A DNA stretch of 64,000 bases from Paenibacillus sp. (GTDB lineage Bacteria > Bacillota > Bacilli > Paenibacillales > YIM-B00363): NCBI RefSeq assembly GCF_031177825.1, contig NZ_JAPSKE010000023.1, forward strand, positions 1 to 64,000, in the 5' to 3' direction. Shown here one piece after another: positions 35,075 through 44,184 of the stretch. Below the pieces are notes generated by a model that made no database searches, had not been told where the DNA came from, and was given only the letters and a program-made list of their open reading frames with translations. A program made the position numbers and the translations under genes. Each line of letters opens with the position of its first letter. Position 1 is the first letter of the stretch.

Positions 35075-35929
35075 ATGCTCATGCGCTTGCTGCCTCAACG
35101 AAGCAATCCCGTTCTGCACGACCGCGCCAAGCTGCCCTTCGTCGTGTACACGGTCGGGACGGAGCATCAACAGCCGATCGCGCGGCTGCAAGGCTTCTCC
35201 GCCCATCAGCTGTTCCTGACGTTCGCCGGCAGCGGCCGCTTCCGAACGTTGGACGGTTCCGGGTGGCGAACGCTGTCCGCCGGCACGCTATTGACGCTGC
35301 CCGCCGACTGCCCTTACGAATGTGTCCCATTGGGGGACGAGCCGTGGCGGATCGGGTACGTCTCCTTCGCCGCGGCGTCGTCCGAAAGCTGGACCGAATG
35401 GATCGTGGGCCGACGGCCGGGATTCGCGACGATCCGCGAACCCGAGCTCGCTCTAGCGGGATTGGAGCGGATCTGGGACGTCAGCGGCCCGGCGTTCGAC
35501 GCATGGGCGGCCTGCGAGCGGTCGTTCGCCTATTGCCTGCTCCTGAAGCGGCAGATGGATCCGGACGCAGCGCCTCCGCGCGAGGCCGCCTCGGCCGACG
35601 ACAGCGGGGCGTACGCCGAACGAATTCTGGACGCGGCGATCCGGTACTTGCACGACCATCTCGACCGCCCCGTCGCCATCGCCGAGCTCGCCGGCTTCGT
35701 CGGATATTCGCAGCGCCAGCTGACGCGCCTCTTCCGCCGCAAGCTGAAGACGACGCCGCTTCGCTATTTGCAGGACTACCGGCTTCGGACGGGAGACAGC
35801 CTGCTCAAAGACAATTTACAGCTTACGATCGCGCAGACCGCGGCTTCGGTCGGGATGAGCGCGGAATACTTTTCGAAAATGTACAAAAAACGCTTCGGCC
35901 GGCTCCCCTCCGAGGCGCGCGCCGACTGA
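35075..35929 (+). CDS. AraC-family transcriptional regulator
   Basis: A 284-residue protein with an N-terminal cupin-like sensor (about 20-110; GEPW-type [12 protein letters not shown] region) and C-terminal double HTH (about 185-280: [36 protein letters not shown] and [29 protein letters not shown]). It very likely senses a product of GH95 action and controls that divergent gene through the tandem operator. Confidence 0.88.
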   Translation: MLMRLLPQRSNPVLHDRAKLPFVVYTVGTEHQQPIARLQGFSAHQLFLTFAGSGRFRTLDGSGWRTLSAGTLLTLPADCPYECVPLGDEPWRIGYVSFAAASSESWTEWIVGRRPGFATIREPELALAGLERIWDVSGPAFDAWAACERSFAYCLLLKRQMDPDAAPPREAASADDSGAYAERILDAAIRYLHDHLDRPVAIAELAGFVGYSQRQLTRLFRRKLKTTPLRYLQDYRLRTGDSLLKDNLQLTIAQTAASVGMSAEYFSKMYKKRFGRLPSEARAD

Positions 35930-36042
35930 CGTCCGCATCCTCGCGAATCCATTCGCCCATCTTCCCCTGTAATAGGTAGAGATACAAGCCGTTCCGGCCG
36001 CTCTGCATATGCTCTTGTAGATGCATAAAGGAGTGGTTGCGA

Positions 36043-36450
36043 ATGAAACCGAAAACGTATCATGCCTTCTTACGGGGCGGGAACGAGGTTCCGCCGGTGC
36101 GCACGGTCGCGACGGGGAACGTCTTCTTCCGTCTTAACGATGCCGGGAACCGATTGTTCTTCCGGATGGTCGTCCGCGACATCGCTCGGGTGACCCAAGC
36201 GCACATTCATCTCGGCCGCAGAGGGGAGAACGGGCCCGTCGTCGCCTTCCTCTTCGGCCCGTCGAAATACGGCATCACGACGAGAAGAGGCGTCGTCTGC
36301 GGCTCGCTGACGCGAAGCGATCTCGTCGGTCCGCTGCAAGGCGATCCGCTGCGCGACCTGATCGCCGAAATCAATCGCGGCAACGCCTACGTCAACGTGC
36401 ACACGACCCAGCACCCGAACGGCGAGATCCGCGGTCAGATCGTTCGATAA
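36043..36450 (+). CDS. CHRD-domain protein
   Basis: A 135-residue protein consisting of one CHRD domain (FLRGGNEVPPVRTVATGNVFFRL ... THIH-type QAHIHLGRRGENGPVVAFLF ... NVHTTQHPNGEIRGQI). No signal peptide is seen. CHRD domains occur in chordin and in bacterial proteins of unknown role; spore-coat or envelope function is a guess. AAAGGAGTGG precedes the ATG. Confidence 0.85.
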   Translation: MKPKTYHAFLRGGNEVPPVRTVATGNVFFRLNDAGNRLFFRMVVRDIARVTQAHIHLGRRGENGPVVAFLFGPSKYGITTRRGVVCGSLTRSDLVGPLQGDPLRDLIAEINRGNAYVNVHTTQHPNGEIRGQIVR

Positions 36451-36490
36451 GTCTCCGGTTGCACCGGAAGCTCAAGATGCGCCAAATAAA

Positions 36491-36527
36491 GGAGCTGCCC
36501 CGGAACGACCCGGGACAGCTCCTCTTT
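36491..36527. terminator. Bidirectional terminator ending the CHRD gene and the cyanurate operon
   Basis: GGAGCTGCCCCGG (36491-36503) pairs with CCCGGGACAGCTCC (36509-36522); TCTTTTT follows on the plus strand and CTTTATTT on the minus strand. Confidence 0.85.
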
Positions 36528-36538
36528 TTCGTTGTCGA

Positions 36539-38317
36539 TTATTGACCGTGCACCTTCGAATCGAGACACATCTCGAACTGCGTGCCCTGTTCTACAAGCC
36601 CTCTCCAACCTCCAAGCGCCGTGATGTCCTCCGCGCCGACCGTACCGATCGCTTCGCAGACGAATCCGGGCACCTCCGTTCCGTCGCGCAGCTCTACCTT
36701 GCCGATGCCGAGAGGCGCGGGAATGCCGGCGACGAAGGCGCCGAACGTCTCGAGCGGCAGCTCCCAGATTTCCAATCGAAGCGACGCGCCTCCCGACTCC
36801 GCCTTCACCAATCCCGGCTTCGCCGGTTCGGTCGGAAGCTTATACATGCGGTACTTCGCGGCCGTCGCATCCTCGCGAACGAACCTCCCCCCGTACCGAC
36901 GCATCTGCGGCTCGAGCGGAAGTCCTCGCATATGCAATCCGCATACGGCGACCGGCGTCGTCGGCGTTCGGACCGCGAATCGCCGGGACGCCGCCTCGAG
37001 TCGCCCTTCCTTCCCGGATAACGCGAACAACGTAATGCCGAACGGCAGCCCGGGAGCCGCCTCGCCGCAAGGAACGGACACGGCGCTCAGGTCGAGCAGG
37101 TTGCAATGATTCGTATACTTGCCCATCACGCTGTTCGTCGCGATCGGATCGTTCCTCACCTGATCCCGCGTCCACGTGCCTCCGCACGTCGGCATGACGA
37201 GCACGCCGTCGCCGAGAAGCCGCTTCGCTTCGCTCTTGTACCGCTGCAGCCGATGCGCCGCGGCGAAGACGGACGCCGCATCGTACGTCCCGCCTGCGCC
37301 GGAGCGCAGCACGCGTTCCGTTACGGGCCATGCCGTTCCGGGATGGGCCTCGATGAAATCGCCGAGCCCCGCCCAACGCTCGGCTACCCACGGACCGCCG
37401 TATAGAATCTCTGCCGCCTGCGCGAACAGTTCGACGTCGATGCGCTCGACCGGCAGCCCCGTCGCTTCCGCTCGCTCGACCGCAGCGTTCCAGGCGGCTT
37501 CGTACGCTTCGGCGTAAGGACCGTTGAATTCAAGCGGGCCCTTCGGAACGAGCAGCTTGGAAGGGGGCGACGAGGGCGAACGCGGAATCGAGCGGGACCA
37601 TGGATCCTGCGCATCCTCCCCCCGCACCGCCTCGTCGACCGCGAGCGCATCCTCCAACGTATGCGCGAACGCCGTCACGCAGTCCAAGCTGGCGCAGGCC
37701 GGCACGACGCCTCTCGTCGGCCATGCCCCGACGCTCGGCTTCCAGCCGTAAAGCCCGTTCAACGCGGCGGGCACGCGGCCGGAGCCGGCGGTATCCGTCC
37801 CGAGCGCGAACGCCGCATGCCCCCTCGCGACCGCGACGGCCGACCCGGAGCTCGATCCTCCGCTGATCAGGTCCGGCCGCAGCGCGTTGTGCGTCTCCCC
37901 GTACGGACTCCTCGTACCGACAAGCCCCGTGGCGAACTGATCCAAGTTCGTCTTCCCCATCGGAATCGCCCCCGCGGCGACAAGCCGCTCCACGACGGTC
38001 GCATGCGTCTCGGGGACGTAGGCGTATTCCGCGCAAGCCGCCGTCGTCGGCAGGCCCGAGACGTCGATATTGTCCTTCGCCGCGAACGGAATCCCCCATA
38101 GCGGCGCTTCCTCCGGATCGATCGTTCGCAGACGCGCCAGATAAGGCTCGATGCGCTCCAGCTCCGGCGGCGTAATCCAGACGTTCATCTCCGCATCCTC
38201 GTTCGCGCGTCGAACGAGCTCCCGCACCACCTCTTCAGGCGTGACGGTTCCTGCCGCATACTGCTCTCTTAGCCACGCTATGGATAATCGGATCGGTATT
38301 TCCGTCTTCGTCGCCAT
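36539..38317 (-). CDS. atzF: Allophanate hydrolase (AtzF type)
   Basis: A 592-residue amidase-signature enzyme. The catalytic triad is Lys81 (PFAAKDNID), cis-Ser155 (SGGSSSGSA) and Ser179 (GTDTAGSGR). Lys-to-Ser spacings of 74 and 98 equal those of Pseudomonas AtzF (Lys91/Ser165/Ser189). The C-terminal domain of about 130 residues (MRGLPLEPQMRRYGGRF ... LGGWRGLVEQG) is also that of allophanate hydrolase and removes the N-carboxy product. It converts allophanate to CO2 and ammonia, the last step of biuret and cyanurate breakdown. Last gene of the operon, with no urea carboxylase gene nearby, so allophanate must come from biuret rather than urea. GGTGGCGAGGA precedes the ATG. Confidence 0.95.
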   Translation of the reverse strand: MATKTEIPIRLSIAWLREQYAAGTVTPEEVVRELVRRANEDAEMNVWITPPELERIEPYLARLRTIDPEEAPLWGIPFAAKDNIDVSGLPTTAACAEYAYVPETHATVVERLVAAGAIPMGKTNLDQFATGLVGTRSPYGETHNALRPDLISGGSSSGSAVAVARGHAAFALGTDTAGSGRVPAALNGLYGWKPSVGAWPTRGVVPACASLDCVTAFAHTLEDALAVDEAVRGEDAQDPWSRSIPRSPSSPPSKLLVPKGPLEFNGPYAEAYEAAWNAAVERAEATGLPVERIDVELFAQAAEILYGGPWVAERWAGLGDFIEAHPGTAWPVTERVLRSGAGGTYDAASVFAAAHRLQRYKSEAKRLLGDGVLVMPTCGGTWTRDQVRNDPIATNSVMGKYTNHCNLLDLSAVSVPCGEAAPGLPFGITLFALSGKEGRLEAASRRFAVRTPTTPVAVCGLHMRGLPLEPQMRRYGGRFVREDATAAKYRMYKLPTEPAKPGLVKAESGGASLRLEIWELPLETFGAFVAGIPAPLGIGKVELRDGTEVPGFVCEAIGTVGAEDITALGGWRGLVEQGTQFEMCLDSKVHGQ

Positions 38318-38341
38318 TCCTCGCCACCCCCGCGGGTTCTC

Positions 38342-39991
38342 CTACCCGGATAATGTCAAGCTCTTCTCGCCGCTCGTCTCCTCGACGGGCCGCATCTCTT
38401 GCAGCTTCACCGCCAGCTGCAGCTGCAATATTTCGTCGCCGACCTCGGCGTTAATCTCAAGCAAATCATAAATCCGTTCGACTCTATAGTTGACCGTGTT
38501 GTAATGCGTGAACATCTCCGCGGCGGTCTTCTTGACGTTCCGATTATGCTTGAAATACGTCTTCAGCGTATCCAGCAGCGCCGTGCCGTTCTTCTTGTCG
38601 TACTCGAGCAGAGGAACGATGTATCGGTCGCGGTACTCCCGAACCTCCTCCGCATCCGGCAGCATATACAGCAGCCGGAAGACGCCGAGCCTTACGTAAT
38701 CGATGCAAGGCTCCCTTACATCGCAGATGGCGCTGATGTGCAGAATCTTCTTCGCTTGTTGATAGCTCTGATGCACATGATCCACCCGGTCGACCCGATT
38801 CCCGATACATAGCGAAAAGGACCCCTCCGCATCCGCAAGCGCCCCTAGCTCCGCGATTAAGGCGTCGACGGCTCTGCGCGCGTTCCCTTGCGGCGCGACG
38901 GCGACGAGGAAGGCGAAGCCGCCTTCCAGCAAGGTGGCCTGAATGCGATGACCGGCGAGCCGGACCCGAATCCGCTTGACCGCCTGCTGCAGCTGCTTCA
39001 AGCCCGGCTTGCCCGACACCCAGCGGATCGTCCCCGCATGGAAGCCGTGTCCTTCCTCGAGAGGGCACCCGCATGCCTCCGCCCGGATCTTGACATCCTC
39101 CGTCGTCACGATGCGCCCCGTCAGCCAATCCTGGAGGAACTGGTCGATATATTTCGCCTCGACCTCTTTCCGCGCGCTAGCGTTCATCATTTCCAGTCCC
39201 ACCAGAATGCCGACCCGATCGATCGTCAGCTGATCGACGACGGAGTGCTCTTGATTCCATTCCAATAAGAGGATGAGACAGTTGGTGTATTGATCGTTGA
39301 CGGCGGAGACGTAGACGCGGATCCGGCGGTCGCCCACCGTCATGAAGCTGACGCCGAGCGCGCTGTCCCCTCTCAGCCGGGACCACGTCATATCGTCCCC
39401 GATGCGCTTCGCGGCGACCTCCGCCTGAGGCGACAACAGCACCCTGTCATGGTCGTCGACCAAAATGACGGGATTGTTCAGCATCCCGTCGAGCGCCTGC
39501 AGAAACTCCTCGATGCCGGCCCCGTGCAGCAGCTGCTGCGACAGCTTTTGGAAGCGGCTCTGCAGGAGAGACAGCTCCCGCGCCTCCTGGACCAAGACGC
39601 GCTCCATAATGTCTCGCACGACATCGGAGAAGGCCGTGGACGCCGGCAACTCGAAGATGGGGAAGCCGAGCTCCTCCGCCGCCCGGAGCGCGCGCTCCGG
39701 AATCCGATCGATGAATCGTCTCGTCTTAACGCCGAGCGCGGCGACGCCTCTCGCGGCCAGCGCGGGGATCATATCGGAGATCGCGTCCGGGTTGTCCCGG
39801 AACGGAAATCCGCTCGTAATCAGAAATTCTCCGGGACGCACCCAATCGATGACGTCGGGCACCTCCATGACGTTCACGCGAGTAATCGGACGGTGCAGCC
39901 CGCCCGCCCCCGCCAACAGAACCGCTTCCTTCAGCTCGGGAATGAGCGGTATATCCCCGCAAGTAAAGCCGATTTTATTGTCATTCGCCAT
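38342..39991 (-). CDS. PucR-family transcriptional regulator
   Basis: A 549-residue regulator with an N-terminal PucR sensor (about 15-130: RPITRVNVMEVPDVIDWVRPGEFLITSG), a GGDEF-related middle domain and a C-terminal HTH_30 (about 485-545: LLDTLKTYFKHNRNVKKTAAEMFTHYNTVNYRVERI). PucR activates purine/allantoin use in B. subtilis when nitrogen is poor; here the gene is inside the cyanurate operon and probably responds to an operon intermediate. Gaps to neighbours are 20-24 bp. Confidence 0.92.
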   Translation of the reverse strand: MANDNKIGFTCGDIPLIPELKEAVLLAGAGGLHRPITRVNVMEVPDVIDWVRPGEFLITSGFPFRDNPDAISDMIPALAARGVAALGVKTRRFIDRIPERALRAAEELGFPIFELPASTAFSDVVRDIMERVLVQEARELSLLQSRFQKLSQQLLHGAGIEEFLQALDGMLNNPVILVDDHDRVLLSPQAEVAAKRIGDDMTWSRLRGDSALGVSFMTVGDRRIRVYVSAVNDQYTNCLILLLEWNQEHSVVDQLTIDRVGILVGLEMMNASARKEVEAKYIDQFLQDWLTGRIVTTEDVKIRAEACGCPLEEGHGFHAGTIRWVSGKPGLKQLQQAVKRIRVRLAGHRIQATLLEGGFAFLVAVAPQGNARRAVDALIAELGALADAEGSFSLCIGNRVDRVDHVHQSYQQAKKILHISAICDVREPCIDYVRLGVFRLLYMLPDAEEVREYRDRYIVPLLEYDKKNGTALLDTLKTYFKHNRNVKKTAAEMFTHYNTVNYRVERIYDLLEINAEVGDEILQLQLAVKLQEMRPVEETSGEKSLTLSG

Positions 39992-40011
39992 GGAACCCGC
40001 CTCCGGCTCGA

Positions 40012-40446
40012 CTATTTTCTTACGGAATACACATCTTCCACTAACGTCGTATTAAAGAACGAATTCGCCGGAGCCGAACGGTCGACCGGGACGAAGATGC
40101 TGATCTGCTCGCTAGGGGTATCGCCGTCGTTCGCGACGGAATGGAGCACGCCGGCAGGAACCTGGAACGTGTCCCCCGCCCGATAGCTCTTCCACTCGCC
40201 GCTGCCGAGCAGGAGCTTCACGTTCCCGACGGTAATGTGAATCACCTCGACGACGTCGTGAACATGAGGAAGCACTTGGCCGCCGACTCCGATCTTCTCC
40301 CATAGAATCGAGCTCATTCGAATGCCTAGGGCGTCGGCTTCCGCCGCGGAGACGATCTCCCGGTGGTACAATTCAATATGGTTCGGCATCAAGTCCCAAT
40401 TCATGGTCTCGCCGGTCAATACCTTCGTTTCTTTCATCAGCGTCAT
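40012..40446 (-). CDS. Small cupin protein in the cyanurate operon
   Basis: A 144-residue single cupin with metal motif LPHVHDVVEVIHITVG (His, His, Glu) and second motif VPAGVLHSVAND. It follows the AtzD-type gene by 17 bp. No function is established for it in the pathway. Options are an enzyme acting on the unstable 1-carboxybiuret released by AtzD, a sensor, or a metal-dependent side enzyme; none is shown by sequence. Confidence 0.8.
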   Translation of the reverse strand: MTLMKETKVLTGETMNWDLMPNHIELYHREIVSAAEADALGIRMSSILWEKIGVGGQVLPHVHDVVEVIHITVGNVKLLLGSGEWKSYRAGDTFQVPAGVLHSVANDGDTPSEQISIFVPVDRSAPANSFFNTTLVEDVYSVRK

Positions 40447-40463
40447 CGCGCGTTCCTCCGGTT

Positions 40464-41531
40464 CTATGGTTGTTTTCTTCGGAAAATGGCCGCCACCGGG
40501 CCGCCGCCCGCGGGGCCTTGGTGCTCCGCGCCGCCGGACACGTAAATCATCGGGTCGCCGCTTACGTAAGCTAGAACCCCCCCGACGACCGCGCGGGCAT
40601 GCCGGGTATGATTGATATCCGAATCGTTCAGCATCGTATGCCTGCGATCCCGAACGAAGCCGGTCGGGTCCGCCTCCGCCTTCGCCAGCACTTGCGCGAG
40701 CTCGGCTTCGGGGTGCGCGTCCAACAATCGGCGAAGCGCGTCGCCGTCGACGGCGTCCTTCATGACGCCGTGATCGACGAAGAACGGTCCCTCCGCGTTC
40801 GACGAGTTCCCGAATACGATCACTTCGCAGCAGATCAGCTCGCTGCCGGCCGAGGTGGAGGCTACCTCGCTATACTTCTCCCATGCTTGGCAGATGTCCG
40901 ATTCGACCAACGCCGCCCCGTCGATTTCGCCTAACGCGAGCGCCGTTCCGAGCGCGGACGCCCCTCGCGAGTAACCCATGGATTTGTACGTGTCCTCCGT
41001 GACGACCGCTTCGCCGCGAGCCGACGCTTCGCGAATCGCATCCGTCGTCAGCAGCGGACACTTGATTTGAACGAAATGCACGTCCGCGGCGTCCGCGATC
41101 CCCGCCTCCGCGACGGCGTCCCGGACAGCTTCGGCGACGGCCTCCGCCTGCGCCATCCGCCCGATTTCTTCGGGGCGGAAGTCCCTCGTATGGCGGACGC
41201 CGATCGCGAGCGACTTCGTTCCGTCCGAAGGCGTCTTGCCGTTCGACGTTCGACTGATCACCGTCAAATGCGGACTTAAGACGCCTTCGGTTCCGCCCGA
41301 CATGACGTACGAGATGCGGGAAGCCGCTTCGCCGATCCGTCTCTCGAAGAAGTCTTGCAGCGACCGAACCGCGTACCCTCGGGTAAAATCGTTCACGCAG
41401 CCGTTCCCCTCCGTCTTGCCCAACACGGCGACGACGTCCCTCGGCTCGATCGATCCGTCTCGGATCGCGTCGCCCAGCGCCGACACGTCGCTTGGGGAGC
41501 GCGTCGGAATGCGTACGATCGAACATTTCAT
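40464..41531 (-). CDS. atzD: Ring-opening amidohydrolase, probable cyanuric acid hydrolase (AtzD type)
   Basis: A 355-residue member of the AtzD/barbiturase family, with the three repeated units of this fold. Family Lys residues appear in LGKTEGNGCVND and VQIKCPLL, Ser motifs in SYVMSGGTEG, VIVFGNSSNAEG and YVSGGAEHQGPAGGGPVA, all full length. It opens the cyanurate ring to 1-carboxybiuret, which loses CO2 to biuret. The family also includes barbiturase; cyanurate is preferred here because biuret and allophanate hydrolase genes are in the same operon. Its ATG overlaps the permease stop (ATGA). Confidence 0.9.
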   Translation of the reverse strand: MKCSIVRIPTRSPSDVSALGDAIRDGSIEPRDVVAVLGKTEGNGCVNDFTRGYAVRSLQDFFERRIGEAASRISYVMSGGTEGVLSPHLTVISRTSNGKTPSDGTKSLAIGVRHTRDFRPEEIGRMAQAEAVAEAVRDAVAEAGIADAADVHFVQIKCPLLTTDAIREASARGEAVVTEDTYKSMGYSRGASALGTALALGEIDGAALVESDICQAWEKYSEVASTSAGSELICCEVIVFGNSSNAEGPFFVDHGVMKDAVDGDALRRLLDAHPEAELAQVLAKAEADPTGFVRDRRHTMLNDSDINHTRHARAVVGGVLAYVSGDPMIYVSGGAEHQGPAGGGPVAAIFRRKQP

Positions 41532-42280
41532 GCCTCATCGACCCTTTGCCAAAAGATTACCTTCTTCTCCAGCCAAGCGATGGCCCAGAACAACGCCAAA
41601 CCGCAGGCGGCGGAAGCGATGATCGCGGAAAACATAACCGGAGTATCCATATGATAAGAAGACACTAACACCACGTACCCTAATCCCTTGTTCGCGCCGA
41701 CGAATTCGCCGACGATCGCCCCGACGATCGCGAGGGAGCTTGAAATCTTCAGCGCGGATAAGACGTACGGCAGACTGGTCGGCAGCCGAAGCTTCCAGAA
41801 CATGTCCCACTTCGACCCCTTGTACGTCGAGAACAGCTCCCACGCCTCATGCTCGATCGCCTTGAGCCCTTTGACGCTGTTGACCAGAATCGGGAAGAAA
41901 CAAATTAACATGGAGGCGACGACTTTGGACGAATACCCCGTTCCCATCCAGACGACGAGCAAGGGCGCCAAGGCGACCAACGGGGTCGTCTTCAGCGCGA
42001 TCGCGAGAGGGAACGCCCCTTTTTCGATCGGCTTGGAATGTACGAAGATAACGGCGGTGAGCAGCCCCAGCACGTTAGCGATGAGAAAGCCGACCAACGC
42101 CTCCAGCAGCGTGACCGTCATATGCGACGCCAAGTTCGCGTCCATCGACGAGACGACCGACGAAGGCGCCGGCAGCAAATAAACGGGAATGTCGAACCAT
42201 CGAACGGCGAGCTCCCACAAGACGACGAACACGGCCGCGAAGCCCAGCGGATACAATGCGTTCTTGAACGAGTCTTTCAT
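41528..42280 (-). CDS. ABC transporter permease (SsuC/TauC/ThiX class)
   Basis: A 250-residue permease with six helices and the BPD_transp_1 EAA-type loop (EHEAWELFSTYKGSKWDMFWKLRLPTSLPYVLSALK). This class imports taurine, nitrate, thiamine precursors and similar small solutes. ATG overlaps the ATPase stop. In context it most likely imports cyanurate or biuret. Confidence 0.92.
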   Translation of the reverse strand: MKDSFKNALYPLGFAAVFVVLWELAVRWFDIPVYLLPAPSSVVSSMDANLASHMTVTLLEALVGFLIANVLGLLTAVIFVHSKPIEKGAFPLAIALKTTPLVALAPLLVVWMGTGYSSKVVASMLICFFPILVNSVKGLKAIEHEAWELFSTYKGSKWDMFWKLRLPTSLPYVLSALKISSSLAIVGAIVGEFVGANKGLGYVVLVSSYHMDTPVMFSAIIASAACGLALFWAIAWLEKKVIFWQRVDEA

Positions 42281-43098
42281 TGTTCCTTCACCCGCTTTCT
42301 CAGCTCCTTGACCGTCTGGTAGAACGCCGGGTGCTCCTCCATCCCGACGACCCGCGGGCTCGGGAGCGGCACCGGGACGATTGTATCCACGCCGGCCGGT
42401 CTCGGGGACATCATGACGACGCGGTCGGACATGATGACGGACTCCTGAATGGAGTGCGTGACCATGACGATGGAGCTGAGGCTGCTCTTCGGGTTTTCCC
42501 ACAGCCGGAGCAGGTCGAAGTTGAGCTTCTCCCTCGTGAATTCGTCGAGCGCGCCGAACGGTTCGTCCATGAGCAAAATTTCCGGGTCTGCGGCGAGCGC
42601 CCGCGCAATGGCGATTCGCTGCTGCATCCCTCCGCTCAGCTGATGCGGGAAGTGGCCGCGGAAGTCCTGCAGCCCTACGAGCTGCAGCGCGCTCTCCGCC
42701 TTTTCCTTGCGTTCCCGCTTGGAAAGCTTCTTGTTCGGCCCCATCGTCAACGTCAGCTCCACGTTCTGGACGGCCGTCAGCCACGGCATCAATACAGGCT
42801 TCTGGAACACGATGCCGATGTTCGGCTTCTTGGACGCGTAGGCCACTTCCCCGCCTTGATCCGGCTTCAGGAGCTCCAGCATGAGCCGGAGCAGCGTCGA
42901 CTTCCCGCAGCCGCTCGGGCCGAGGATCGAGACGAATTCGTTCTTATAGATATCAAGGGATACGTTATTCAGCACTTGGACCGCCCCGAAGGAGAGGGAG
43001 CATCGTCTCAGCGAAATCGCGACCTCGCGATTCCGGGGCTCCGCCGCCTCTTGCATTCCGTTAGCGCCTTGCTGCAACTCGATCGCCTTCGCCAACAT
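42277..43098 (-). CDS. ABC transporter ATP-binding protein (SsuB/TauB class)
   Basis: A 273-residue ATPase: Walker A GPSGCGKST, Q-loop FQKPVLMPW, signature LSGGMQQR, Walker B ILLMDEPFGALD and switch VTHS. It energises the neighbouring permease and NMT1-like binding protein. Starts 12 bp after the binding-protein stop. Confidence 0.93.
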   Translation of the reverse strand: MLAKAIELQQGANGMQEAAEPRNREVAISLRRCSLSFGAVQVLNNVSLDIYKNEFVSILGPSGCGKSTLLRLMLELLKPDQGGEVAYASKKPNIGIVFQKPVLMPWLTAVQNVELTLTMGPNKKLSKRERKEKAESALQLVGLQDFRGHFPHQLSGGMQQRIAIARALAADPEILLMDEPFGALDEFTREKLNFDLLRLWENPKSSLSSIVMVTHSIQESVIMSDRVVMMSPRPAGVDTIVPVPLPSPRVVGMEEHPAFYQTVKELRKRVKEQ

Positions 43099-43110
43099 GC
43101 GCCTCTCCTC

Positions 43111-44154
43111 CTATTCCAAAAATTCGTTCGTGAACACGTCCTCCATCGCTTGCTCCGCCTTCTGGAACCCTAGGCCCATCAAGCTCTCTTGCAAGGTCGA
43201 CCACGCCGCTTCGTCCATCTTGCCGAGCGGCAAGTTGTCCGGCTGCAGCAGCGGAACGCTCGCTTTCATCATGTTCACTTCGTGCTCGAGCGTCAGGTTA
43301 TCGGCATATTCGAGACCGAACTGCGCCGCTTCTTCCGGATTTTCCAACGCGTACGCCCAACCCTTCATGGATGCCTGGACGAATCCCTTCACCAATTCCG
43401 GATCCTTCTCGATCAACGCCTGCGTCGTGAACAGCGTATCGGCGTAGAAGTTGATGCCGTAATCGCCCGGTCTAATAATATTCACTTCATGCCCGAGCTC
43501 CTCTACCGCGAGCACTTCGTTGATCACGTATCCCGGCCACACCTTCACTTGACCGCTGAGCAACGGGCTCAGATCGAACTTGATCGGCATCTCTTCGATG
43601 GATTTCGCATCGACGCCGGCGCTTTCCACCATCGCCCGGAACGTCAGCTCCTCGTTCCCGCCGAGCTTGACGCCCGCCTTCTGACCGACGAGATCCTCCA
43701 CCTTCGTAATGCCCGATTCCTTCAAGCTGAACAGCACGAACGGCGTTTCGCGATAGATCGTCGAGATCGCCGTCACCGGCACGCCCTTCTCGCGCGCAAG
43801 CAGGATTTGGTCCGCGCCCGTGACGCCGAATTCCTCGCTGCCGGAGGCGACCATCTGCACGGAAGGGAAATCCGAGCCGCCGGGGCGAATCTCGACATCC
43901 AAGCCCGCTTCTTCGTAGAACCCCTTCTTCACGGCGGCATAAAACCCGGCGAACTGCGCTTGATGCACCCACTTGAGCCGCAGGACGACTTTCTTCAGGC
44001 TCTTCGGAGCCGCTTCTTCTTGGACTTCGGCCGAATCGGACGGCGCGGGAGACGCAGTTTGCGCATTCGAGCCTCCGCCGCAAGCCGACAACAGTAGAAG
44101 CATGAAAGACATTGCGATCAGTACGGGTTTCTTCTTATTTGCTTTTCCCCACAT
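43111..44154 (-). CDS. NMT1/THI5-like substrate-binding lipoprotein
   Basis: A 347-residue lipoprotein (lipobox LSAC in LLLLSACGGG). The mature part has the THI5/NMT1 fold: LRLKWVHQAQFAGFYAAVKKGFYEEAGLDVEIRPGG and VASGSEEFGVTGADQILLAREKG. Such proteins bind small heterocycles or amides, including pyrimidines and thiamine precursors, which fits cyanurate or biuret. The ATG at 44154 follows GGAGTGG and is preferred to a GTG 9 bp upstream. Confidence 0.9.
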   Translation of the reverse strand: MWGKANKKKPVLIAMSFMLLLLSACGGGSNAQTASPAPSDSAEVQEEAAPKSLKKVVLRLKWVHQAQFAGFYAAVKKGFYEEAGLDVEIRPGGSDFPSVQMVASGSEEFGVTGADQILLAREKGVPVTAISTIYRETPFVLFSLKESGITKVEDLVGQKAGVKLGGNEELTFRAMVESAGVDAKSIEEMPIKFDLSPLLSGQVKVWPGYVINEVLAVEELGHEVNIIRPGDYGINFYADTLFTTQALIEKDPELVKGFVQASMKGWAYALENPEEAAQFGLEYADNLTLEHEVNMMKASVPLLQPDNLPLGKMDEAAWSTLQESLMGLGFQKAEQAMEDVFTNEFLE

Positions 44155-44184
44155 AGCTACCACTCCGATTGTTTTATATATTTT

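Noticed and set aside
40464-41531. Barbiturase (pyrimidine breakdown) instead of cyanurate hydrolase
   Set aside because: The families overlap in sequence, but no ureidomalonase or uracil-oxidising gene is nearby while biuret and allophanate hydrolases are, so cyanurate is preferred without full proof.
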